Below, piece after piece: positions 35,760-46,556 of a stretch of 64,000 bases of DNA. The translations under genes and the position numbers were made by a program. Origin of the DNA: Heterotrichella gracilis (taxonomy: Eukaryota; Sar; Xanthophyceae; Tribonematales; Xanthonemataceae); the NCBI GenBank assembly GCA_032358255.1, contig JAULBX010008551.1, positions 51,559-115,558 on the forward strand, read 5' to 3'. Each line of letters begins with the position of its first letter. Within the stretch, counting starts at the first letter, position 1. The notes below the pieces were generated by a model. It searched no databases. It had not been told where the DNA came from and was given only the letters and a program-made list of their open reading frames with translations.

Positions 35760-37024
35760 GGGATCTGATCAGGATTGGACCTTGACTGGGGTTGAGGCAC
35801 ACTCCTCAATGTTAACGCTAGATCTGGCAATAATTACTGCCCCAGAAAACACTTGCAGCCATTTAATGATCAATATTGAAGAGTGTGGACACCAAATGCA
35901 TGCAACCTGCTGCTGGTCCTGCCAGGCTGCCCTGCTGCTAACTCATTTCAATTGGACGGCCCTTGATTCTGAGGCTAAGGCTTACCGAGGCTGACAGCTA
36001 AGAGCAGTATGTTCCCACATGGGATCGGATTCCCCGTCATTAATCCAGCTGCTGCAGGAGGCTACTACTACTGTTCAATAAGTTAATATGTCGTCATACA
36101 TGATTCAGATAAATTCAGCAAATTGCAGTAATGTGACTGAGTAGGGGCTCAGTCACCTGAGCAGGGACAGCCATACATAGTTGCTATGCGCCTTATTCCA
36201 GCTCCATGCCTTTGGCGTTTTTATTTTATAGGATACATGATGCCCTTGCATGATTGTAACTGGCAGATGGCATCATATGCTAATGAGTCAGGCTGCCATT
36301 GCATTGCCATGAGCAAGTGCCGGTGCGCTTTGAGCCACGAAATTTGCTGTTATCATGATGCTGTATGCCATATGATGCATGATGCTGGAATTACAATTGA
36401 ACGCGTTGGCATGAAAAAGGCGCATCAAGATGCTGGCCATACCCAAATTCAATTTGGCCATAATGCCAATGATTGCCAGAAAAGCATGCTGCGCAGCGTC
36501 AGTAATGCTAGCCATTGCAACACCTTGTTGACTGACTTTTGGTAAATATTTACAAATCCATGCGCATCCAAATCCAGGCGTCTTGTTAACTTTACATTTT
36601 AATCCGTGCCTTTGCTACACATATCTATAGCTGGCACCTTGGATGATGCAGTATGCGCTGAACTTCCAAGCCAAAGTCTCTACTGCATCAATGCAATAAA
36701 TTGGCACATTTTGCCGCAACATTTGGGTCCTTATTAGGTAGGTATGTAAAGTAAACAACGCTATATCTTAAGGAATGCAAACTAAACTAAAGGGGCCACA
36801 CTACAATATCGTAATTTAAAGTCTTGAGTCTAACGCAGCGCAATCAATGCAATAATATTTAGTTCTAGGATGTACCAACATGGCATTTTAAGGAGTCCGC
36901 TTTGCAATGCGCTAATGCTGCCTGTCACCTCAAGAAGCTCTGCATCAACAATCCCCAGGCCAGTGACCGCACGTCACGTCACGGCGTGCCTTTTTACTAT
37001 CTGGACCCATCTTCTGCGGCATGC
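35760..37024. other. Gene-poor, AT-richer stretch
   Basis: I see no exon, RNA gene or clear repeat here. Base composition is lower in GC than the flanking genes. Confidence 0.45.
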
Positions 37025-38217
37025 TTACCCAGTGGTGATTGAGCCGGCTGCTGCTGCAAATGAGCTCATCTTTCTGACGCATGCGATGCTGTCAAGGCGC
37101 TGGCATGTGGAGGGAGCAGTGAAGTTGTCAGGCAGCATCCCCACCGGCAGGTACTCACCCTGGTTGATGCACCATTCATCTGCATAGACAAGGTAGTAGT
37201 AGGAGCAACGCCAGCAGAGTAACTTGCAAATGCTCGTACCAAGAAATGCATATGCATCATTGATCATGACGCAGCCACATGGGCAATAGGTGACACTGTC
37301 AGTGACAAGCACATTGCTGGAGCAAGGATCAGTGTGTCAAAGCATGTTGCTGTGATGTGCTCGCCATTGATCAAGGATCTGAGAGTGTCTGAGTTGCCGC
37401 GGCACGCAGTGGCATTGCCCGGAACCCTAAACCCTAAACCTTTAACCTGTACTAAAGTGTCTGCAATACGCGCAGTGCCATGAATTGACTGTCACATGAT
37501 AGGTAGTACAAGCATGACAGACAAGGCAAGAGACTGCCCATGCGGCATGATTCACAACGGAGCTCTTACAGTGATAGATACTTGATATATTTGCACTACT
37601 GGATATCCATAGGTAGGCATTGTTTGATGAACAAGCACATGATCACCACCTGTAATTGATTGCGTTGGACGGTCAGATGGCACAACAATGAAGTAGCGAT
37701 CATTGATTTCTGGATCTTCAAATTTCTGGGCCTCGTCAAATCCCAAAACCTTGCACAGGGCATCGTAGGCTGGGCCTCCGCACTGGCTGCCGCTATTAAC
37801 ACATGGCTCAATATCCTCCCCATTGATGTTGAAGCCTCCCTCGCAATAGAATCCAAGTTCAAAATTCAGGAAATCGGTGGTTGGGGGGTTGGGGGGGCTA
37901 ACCCAGATGCCGCTGTAGTCGTTGCACATTGGATAGGATAGTGCGGCTGAGGGCAGTGGAGACAGGAGGGCTATGGCTGCCGCCAATATGAGGGCCAGCG
38001 GAAGAGCGAGATTGCTGGGAGCAGGGGAGAAATCACGTAAGGGTCGATTGTCGCAAAACGTGTGGCACTGCAGTGGCCTGCCAGGCCCTGGGATCCAGTC
38101 AATCACAGCCAAAGTAAATGCATTTGGGATCCAAGTGAGGAGAAGCTCATGGTGCGCATGTGTATACAGTGGTGTAGACATGCATGATCTACAGTCCCTA
38201 CAAGTAGACAAAGTCAT
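37025..38217 (-). CDS. Cys-rich secreted protein, unrecognised, 5' end uncertain
   Basis: An exon ending at 37570 (donor GTAAGAG) and one starting at 37222 join in phase 0. The first holds a hydrophobic signal-type segment (LALPLALILAAAIALLSPLP) followed by a mature part with several Cys (YPMCNDYSGIW, FYCEGGFNINGEDIEPC, SGSQCGGPAYDALC). The second gives LLCWRCSYYYLVYADEWC and CQRLDSIACVRK. A secreted, disulfide-rich protein is likely. The start is unclear: the frame is open to 38217, but a CCCAG acceptor just before the signal segment suggests an earlier short exon. The 37025 end is the end of the open frame and may be cut by another intron. No family recognised. Confidence 0.5.
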
Positions 38218-41200
38218 TTTCAGTCCCCTTGTACTATGATGTATAATTTGTTCGACTCGGATGGTAGCACCTCACATATGAGGACACAATATCTGATTTG
38301 TCACACCTTAGGACAGGGATTAGTGTTACACGATTTACTGACTCCTTTACACAATATCCTGGAAAGAAAAAACTTTTTAATTTAAATCCTGGTATGTACA
38401 TCACCCTCACATTGGCAATGTATATATCATATGGCAGATACTTCGTGTGGCAAGCATGGCTCAGCAACTCCTGGCGTGCCTAAACCAAAATTGCTATGAC
38501 TTACCTCCGTGCCATGGCTGCTGTCATTCTGCAGTATAAACCTTTAGTTCCTGGACTCACTTATGACGTCGCGTGCAATAAGTGACCTTTATATCAGTTG
38601 GCGCCCGTGTTGCAAATCTGCAGCATGCTGTTAATAAATTGTTTATGATTTTTTTATTGGGGTGACATTTGACAGCGGCTTGTGAACATGACATGACATT
38701 GTTTTGCTAATAGAAGACCATGTGGTTTGCCACCACGGGTGACCCATCAGCTGGTACACTCGAGCAATGGCTGGTCCCAAGCCCTTGGTCTATGTTTTCA
38801 TGTACTGTGTTCTATGTCTTGGCCGCCACCAGTGCACATTAGTTCACAGTGACAGTACTGCGAATTTCGTACAGCGCATAGCCTAGGCTTGCTTGTGCAC
38901 CAGGTCCATCACCTAGTAGGTGTAGCAGCATATCCAAGTGCAGGTCACCCCAATACAAATGAACAGCATATCCAAGCATGTGCACCTTCAAGTAGGTGTT
39001 AGCAGCACACACTTGCAGGACAGGTGTATTGCAATAATTGCCCTGGAGTGGATCTGCAGTCCAAGCCCAATGAGATGATATTGTGTAATGTGGGCTCTAT
39101 CCGGTGTAAAGAGCACGGTGCTAGTCGGTAACCGTTGTCGACATAACGGATGTTAATGTGAGGTTTGTTGGGTGGGCAGTACCTTGGCAAGTTGCACTGC
39201 TTATGCGTTGGCCCAGTTTGGAACTGAAATATCCCAGACCAGCGCTGCTTCCTCAGGCCCTGCGGCAAGGCTCTGAGCCGTTGCCTGCTCCCCTTGCCAA
39301 GTGTGTCGATTTGCTGTCGCCCTATAACTCGGTGAAAACCACCCTGGTATAAAGTCTATGTTCGCTAAACTTTTAGACTACAGAAGTGGTTGAACCTCTG
39401 GCCCCTTATAAGGCTTGCAACACACTTGAACCACTGGTGTATCGAGTAAATAGACGGCCAGTGATGAGGAGTGATGAGGAGTGATGTATGGGCCTGCCCA
39501 GGATCATCCCTTGTAAAGTTCTGGGAAACCGCTGATGCATGGTACTGATGCAGGCCCTGGCTACCCTCTGAGGAGTTGAAAATCCTAGCCTGAGCTGACA
39601 GTCCTCAAGAGTCCTTCATAAAATATATCTCCCATTTTGGTGACCATTTGGGTGACAAACATACTCTACAGCAAGTTGGCGGTCGTGCAGCTTGCACGCA
39701 GATATTCATTCCATGAGTGATAATCATCCCAGTCACTGTGCCCCGTCGTATGGCATGCCAATGGCACGGAGAACGCGTGCGCAAATACCAGTATTAAACC
39801 ATCTGAAGCAGACGTGCTTCATAGTGACTCACTGGCTGCACACTGCAGCACAATGTCATCAGTAAGACCCTTGTTTGCATTCGACTTCAATGGCACAGCG
39901 GCAGTCTACATGGCGGTCACCGGATTGCACCGCGCTGGGCCAAATTTGGATTACCGCACCAGCTAAACATGCCCCAGGTGGCATTGCCCATTCCAGCAGA
40001 ACCCCAAACCATGCCTTGCCATTGTGTATGGCTGTGCACAAGGTGTGTCCTGAATTTCCTGCGATTCTAGGGTTTGCATCAGCAGTGGATGGGGAATTGT
40101 CCATTCTTGCCACATAAGGGCGCCATTTCAAGAGTCTAGACAAGTAGGCAGGACCTGGTCCAGGGAATGGCCAGCCCATGCTGACTTCACTCAAATTGCT
40201 AACCACCATTACTGGCATATTAATTATATGTTGCGCACCACAGTATATTATTTAAATGATACAAGCAGCACCACAGTACAGCTGCTTAGCGCCATCAAGT
40301 GCACGTTTGCAGGTCATGCTGTCTGCCAGTCACGGTGCACTGCTAAGATTCCCATGTAACAAATTCATGAATAAACCTTATCTAGGTTAGTGACGGCCCA
40401 TTATAATACTACCAGTGGTCCAGTATGATACCCTGGCATTGGGTAACAGTTACTGAGGTCGCCAGGAGTCACCTAACCTCTGTGTAGCGCTTGCGCTTCA
40501 ATTGACGCCCCACCCAGCATGTAACTTACTCCGGGAGGTGCTACAGCACCCTTGCACCTCGACCCTCCCCACAACCCTGAACCTTGGTCCCTGACAACCA
40601 CACCCCAGACGCTAAAACAGTACCCATTGAGGTTTGACAAATCTTACAATGCTAAACCCAGTATGCTAGCATGTCAGCGTACTCTCATGCCTGTCTTGAT
40701 GTGATTTGTGCGCCTCACTTAAGCCCCCAGGATGCCTAGAGGGTGATTCTGGTTTTTTTGGTGAGGAGCTCCTAGGGATTTGGTGCATGCCATGGCCATG
40801 GGTTGCAATTTGCAACCCCCGTGGCCACCCTGAGCCCTGAACTGAATGCAGATGGCGCAGGAGTACCCCTTTTGGGCAGTGAGCCTGGCGGTTGTTGGAT
40901 GCAAGCTGAGAAGGGGGGAGCAGGCGCGCATCATGGGGGACAATGTCATGGAACAGGTGAGGGGAGTTGGGTGGTCGGGGGAATTGGCCAGCCTCTGAGC
41001 AAACAGTGTGCCCAGACTGGGCTGCAGCTAAGATCAACTAGTCATTGGCATGTATATGCATGACTGCACTTGCCAGTTGAGTGCTCTGAGCAATGTAACA
41101 CAGGTCCAACAGGATAAATTGGGAGTGTGTCACAGTGGCCTGACCCCAGTATTCATGATTATTTTATGTCACTGTTGTGGCTGCCGCAGGCTGCGCCACA

Positions 41201-42173
41201 GGGTGCAGTTTACTGGATCCACACGCACAGCCTGAAATTGCCATGGTCATATGATATATATATAAAGTGCGGCAGGCAGGATCGATTATTGGTGACAAGC
41301 ACCACATGCTGTCACCAAAAACCGAAGAATGCCACTGTGACAGCCACTCAGCTAGCTGCAACACTGCACGAGGCGCTCAATGGCCAGCTTGGCACAGCGT
41401 ACAACCATGACCAGCGTACAACCATGGCATGCCTGGCAGTAAGCAAAGTAGCTGTATTGTTGTGCGTCCTCTCAGAGTTCACGGCTGCGCTCATGGTGCG
41501 TGTATACATAGAAAGGATGACAGGTCAACAAGATGATCATGTTCATTACATCATGCCAATGCCCTCGCAGATTTGCGCATAATCACATGTTGCAATTTAC
41601 TGCAACCATGGTGAACGGTTGAGATCAATTCCTCTTGACCTTAATTTTTGTCTTGCATGCCTTTCACTCATTTCCTAGTGTAGCTTAATTATGTAGGCAA
41701 CTGTTCAACATCTTCATCATTGGCCAAGTATCACCTTTTATAAACCGCATGTCTTGATTCACTCCATGTGGGGCAATTGAGTACCTTAACTCACCAAGCT
41801 GATAGAAAGGGACACTGTATTGACAACATGAACATCACTTTGCATATCATATGCAGAGCTAATACATATGCCGGCATTCGTAAAGACTTGTACCGGCAAA
41901 GGTGGTTTACATGAACCACCACCCTCACTGATCTAAAAAAAAGAGAAAAGAAAACAGATGCCATACATAAAAAAATGCAGAGGCATTTTGTTTCACTCTT
42001 CTGTTTCCTTGACAGTGTGTTGGGGTTGGGGTATGCTACAATCCATTGATCATATTACGCCACGCTGTGTACTGTTCTTGCCCTTGAAAAATGTCTACAA
42101 TAACTCCTGCATCACTCACAAATATGCTGCGTTAATTTCTTTTTGTGAGCAAAAAAATGGCAGGCAAACCCTT
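38218..42173. other. Gene-poor stretch with one relic repeat
   Basis: About 4 kb without a supported exon. It contains one member of a dispersed repeat pair (41173-41420) and otherwise only short unrelated open frames. Confidence 0.45.
41173..41420 (+). repeat. Dispersed repeat, copy 1 (relic)
   Basis: Matches 45595-45870 in the same orientation in several blocks: ctgccgcaggctg-gccaca, ggcagg-aggatcgat-attg, tgacaagcac-acatgct and gaatgccactgtgacag. In one frame both encode similar peptides (NATVTATQLAATLHEAL against NATVTISQLGALHDAL), hinting at a decayed coding element. Family unknown. Confidence 0.6.
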
Positions 42174-44119
42174 TTACCCAATGGTCACGCCATGGCATTC
42201 AGCCTGCTCCTCCATATAGCCCTGCACCCACCGCAAGGCACCTAGCCTCTCACCATCCCCCACTGCCTCCACCAGCTGTCCTTCAAGCTCCTTCAACCTA
42301 AACAATTTCCTCTGCCCCTCTGACTGAACCAGCTGATCGCACTCCACTGCTATCTCCCACCCCTGCCCAACCACCCGCAGCTGTTCTGGCGGCATACGCG
42401 GTGCCCAAAGCCTTAACCAGGGGTGCAAAGGAGCAGTGAGGGTCAGGGCACAAATTTCCCTTAAATCCAGATAGGTGAGGTTGGGCAAGGCGGGGAGGTG
42501 AATGGGGATGCGGCCCTCTTGTATATTGTTTAAGCCATGTAGACTGAGGTGAGAGACAGTGGCTGGCACGTGTGGTAGCAACTGGGTATCTATTTTCCGT
42601 ATTTTACCAAACCCAAGACATGTCACTGGTGGCAGGAAGCGTGGCCAGTCACTCTCCGCCACTACTGGTGGTATTCTGTCCAATCCTCCTCTCATTATCC
42701 TATATCCGTCAGCTTCGACGCTGAATTTCTGCAGGCCTGCTGGCCACCAAGGACCAGGCCCCTGTGGCAGCCGCAGTGTTGACCACCAGAGTGCCAGGCT
42801 GAGAGCGGTCAGCGCGGTTGTGGGGCGCAGGTCCAGAGTAAACTCGCCATGATCTGCGTACACCACCGCCAGGCTCAAGCTGCGCAGGTGGGGCAGGCTG
42901 CTGAGGGGCAGGCGCCAAGCGCCTGGGGCTGTGGGGTAGGGGCTGCACCACTTGCCCATGCGCAGCGTGGCATCCACCACAGAGGGCATTGGAGGCAAGG
43001 GGAATGAGATGTTGCCGACCATGGCATCCCCAAATTCCGACTCCAAATCCAGGGACAGGCTAGTGAGAGCTGTCAGGCGGCTGAGGAGTGCATAGGCACC
43101 TGCCAAGTTTCCGTGGTCCAGTTCATCGTCCCTATCATATTTGTCTGCCACTGCAGTCACGCTTAGGTCCAACACCTGGAGCCTGTGCAGGCATGCAATT
43201 GCCTTGAACAGCTCTAATGGAGGCATCCTATAATCGCCATAGCTGTCCCGGGCATGAAGTCGCAGAATCTGGACATGTGCAGGCGCCAGAGCCTCCAGCA
43301 CACCCAAGGCGTGTGAACCACCATTGAGGTAGAACCCGGAAAGGTCGAGCTCCCTTGTGTGCTGCAGGTGCTCCAGCATTGTGTCGTAAGCATGGGTGTA
43401 AGCAGGGGTGTTGACGTGGCGGACAGGAAGGAATTCGTCCACCCGCTCCCACACCAGGTTCTCCGGAAGCAGGCTGTGCCAGCGCTTGCACACGGTGGCG
43501 GCTCGCGCACGTTCAGACATGTCCAAGCAGAGCAGCACCTGTGGCAGAGGGACAATGGTTGTGCTAGTTGGGCAGCGCAGGTCTCTTTGAGAGCAGTGCA
43601 GGGTAAAGTGTAGGGTGCAGGCGCACAACCCTAGGGTTGGGGCTAGCTCTGCCAATGCAAAAAAAAACTGGGTTTCCTCCAACTGTCAGCGATGCTTGTG
43701 CAGGTTTATGTATTGGTCATCGACCTCATACAAGTACTTGAAGTCCCCCTGCCGCCAGGCCGAGTGGCTTATTTAGGGCATATCAACGAGCAGCAACAGG
43801 TGCGTCTATTATGCTAAACCTGTGCTTTTAAAGAGTTGACCATCCCAAGCACAATAGTGTGGCAAACCCACACCTGAACTCTGAACCATAGTTTTTGGTC
43901 AAACACGCTCTAGACGAGCGGACGGTGCCCATGCCAGTCCACTTTGCAAGGCAGCAGTACCTGTTCCAGGGCGTCATCAGGCAGGCTGTTGAGGGTGGCT
44001 TGCTCATCAGACTGTGATGTCTCTCCGAAAGTTTCCAGAGACGTCATGGAAGGCTGCTGCGGGTTTGGTGGCGGGTTTCCCACTGTACTAACTTTGCAGA
44101 CTGGTGGCCGCATATGCAT
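42174..44119 (-). CDS. F-box protein with leucine-rich repeats
   Basis: Two exons, 44119-43961 and 43538-42174, joined in phase 0; 507 aa if the first ATG is used. The F-box spans the intron: ATLNSLPDDALEQ, then VLLCLDMSERARAATVCKRWHSLL. The rest shows degenerate leucine-rich repeats (TRELDLSGFYL, VQILRLHARDSY, LQVLDLSVTAV, LTSLSLDLESEF, LRSLSLAVVYAD, LTALSLALWW, VSHLSLHGLNNI, LTYLDLREICAL). Such proteins are substrate receptors of SCF ubiquitin ligases; the target is not predictable. The 1.36 kb second exon is long for this window, and the gene has no decoy copies. The first ATG lies inside a small inverted-repeat element, so the ATG at 44046 (MTSLETF) may be the real start. Confidence 0.8.
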
Positions 44120-44228
44120 TCAGCGATACAGACTGTCTATACAGACCACGATGCAGCTTGCAAGTATAGGGTTTGAGTACAGACCATAGTTCGAACAACC
44201 AAACGTATCACCAGACTGCAAAGTTAGT
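44085..44228. mobile_element. Small inverted-repeat element (MITE-like) at the F-box/LRR gene start
   Basis: ACTAACTTTGCAGACTGGTG at 44087-44106 is the inverted complement, with one mismatch, of CACCAGACTGCAAAGTTAGT at 44209-44228. The 100-bp interior has no coding content. The left arm overlaps the first in-frame ATG region of the F-box/LRR gene. Confidence 0.6.
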
Positions 44229-46556
44229 GCGCGGACTCCAGCGCTGGAGTGTCATATGCATGCATGCAATCAATCGGTATCCCTGAGGCAGCAATACCCT
44301 TCACTGGGGTAATGCCTAGACTGATCTAGTCATCGTATGGGCAATGGCAGCACAGGTCACTAGAAGGCTATCAGCAGTAGATGAGTTGTTTAAAGACACA
44401 GTCATGGAACCCATCTCAGAAGTGGCAAATAGCCTCAGAACAATCTTGCAACCTATTTCAATCTTATTATATATTCCTAATATTATATTCGGGTTGTTAT
44501 TCCGATTTTCAATGATAATCCCCAACAATTTATTCCTGCTACCAAAGGAAAAAGCCAACACCGTAGGCAACAGGGCATAAATCTTGATGATCTCCTGTCC
44601 AGACGACAGGCTGTAATGTTCGTTTATCCTTTGCATTCAGACAGGCTACAATCATAAGCAAATATATGTGTTCATTTTACATAACTTAGATGTTTCCTGC
44701 AAGCTATGGGCAGGGTGCAACCAGGTGCACCTGCCCATAACATACTGCAACCGTATACAAGCAGCACAGGTATGTTGGTAAAGGCAAACACAATGACCTA
44801 CACAATCATGGCCAGTAGTGCAATTGTACCCCAGGATTCCTAACGCGCTTGAAAGTATATACACAGCTGCCAAATCTTGCCCATTGCGTAGCTTGAGATA
44901 GCGCGTCATTTTCTCATGATCGTATCACCTCAAAGTAGATGTCTGTCAGCATATGCATCAACAAGGGGTAACCTTTCCAGCAACAGCTGCGACTCCACTT
45001 CCAAGGTGGGCGTGTCAATGTCCAGCTTCACACCAACGAAATTACCGGGCTTGTAAACGTCACCGATAAGGAGCAAATTGACATGGCGCTGTCCTCTGCT
45101 TGCGCAGGAATGTTGCAGAAATGCATTTTTGCAAATGCGCGCGCCATGCCATACTCATGTGGAACACCAGCCCAGACAGGAGGACTTTAACACTTACTTG
45201 GGCCAGAGGGACTTTAGCTACATCATGCGATATATTGAAGTCCTCCTGGCCCAGAACTTACTATGGTCAACACTTTTCACTTCCTAAGCCCACTAAGCTC
45301 ACATCTCATCAAAGGCAATACCAAACCTCCCATAATGCTCGGTGAACCAGCCCGTGCTTGTACTGAACCTTGAGCTGCCCAGGTCAAACAGATACCTTTT
45401 CCTTGTGTACATACTGTTGAACTCCTTGCCAAACATTGCATTTGCAATTGTCACTCGCTACTGGTCTCGTACCGCCCATGGCAAATGGGTTGCGCAAATG
45501 CCCTGCCAAGGGTTACACCCACATACATATAGTGCTTTGTGCGGCGTTTGTGGGTTGCTCACAGATGTTCTTGTGAAGCTAGAGAACACCGATGTTGTGA
45601 CAGCCGCAGGCTGTGCCACATTGGGCCACGCGGCATCGCACCGTGGGGACTCACTGCAGTGGAGCAGAGTGGAGTGCTGGAGTGGAGTGCCCGTAGCGCA
45701 CGTGCACAGCCCAAATTTGCAATCTCTTTACAACACACGGCAGGAAGGATCGATCATTGCTGACAAGCACAACATGCTTTCATTACAGAGGAATGCCACT
45801 GTGACAATTAGTCAGCTGGGTGCACTGCATGATGCGCTGTGCTCAACATTCACCTTGGCACAGTGCAATTCCTCTGTAATACTAATTCATTGATTAAAAG
45901 GCTGCCTCTCCAGGGATAGTCATATATTTCAATTCCATTGCGATATACTTGAATGGCAGGCATGATTTCTAAGAGCTCAGGGTTGAATCTTCTTTCAATC
46001 CTCAACCCTTTGCCCATGGGGCATCCATGGATTACCAAGTGGCAGCTGGGATCCCTGATCGTACGTTCGTCCCTGAAAAATGTGGAAAATATCCCGCCAC
46101 ATGGGTTTCTTTTCCGACTTTGAAAGAGTGGCACCGGTCGACACAGTTTCATGACGCTGGTCACTGTTGCCTTAAATCCACTTTGCATGCATATGCCATT
46201 CTATCAGAGTCAAGCCAGAGAATGTTAACATGCTGGTTTCGAACTCGGGGCCTAGTTCAGACAAAACCTGCTTTGGGGCGTCGCCGAGGCGTTTACCACC
46301 TGGGTGAGGGGTTAGGCCTTACTGATAGACACCTTGAAGCCCCGGACCGTCCACTCTCAACCTGGCACTCTCAGACCCTACTAGGTTGGTGAAGTTACCG
46401 TGATAGGCGATATACATACGGTGTGATAACCACCTGCACTTCTCAGACCTGTATACTAGGCTGGCTGACGATTCTTCTGAAGCACCCGATCAGCACGCTA
46501 TCCGACGGCTGTGTGAAACGTTGCCAAGTCGGACAGCGCCAAGATAGTGACCGCTG
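44120..46556. promoter_or_regulatory. Region upstream of divergent F-box/LRR and kinase genes
   Basis: It holds the presumed promoters, an AT-rich stretch at about 44380-44590 that differs from its surroundings, and the second copy of the dispersed repeat. No exon is supported. Confidence 0.4.
45595..45870 (+). repeat. Dispersed repeat, copy 2 (relic)
   Basis: Same-orientation partner of 41173-41420; see that entry for the shared blocks. The two copies have diverged by substitutions and small indels. Confidence 0.6.

Noticed and set aside
34931-35830. 299-aa minus-strand open frame over the J-protein gene
   Set aside because: Antisense to the J-domain and membrane exons; low-complexity Ser/Pro/Cys mix caused by the tandem copies.
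44344-44580. 78-aa + strand frame in AT-rich DNA, possible organellar insertion
   Set aside because: Composition differs from the surroundings, but I recognise no plastid or mitochondrial gene in it and see no splice-supported gene.
46225-46260. tRNA-like TTCGAAC motif
   Set aside because: No matching A-box, acceptor stem or cloverleaf could be found around it.
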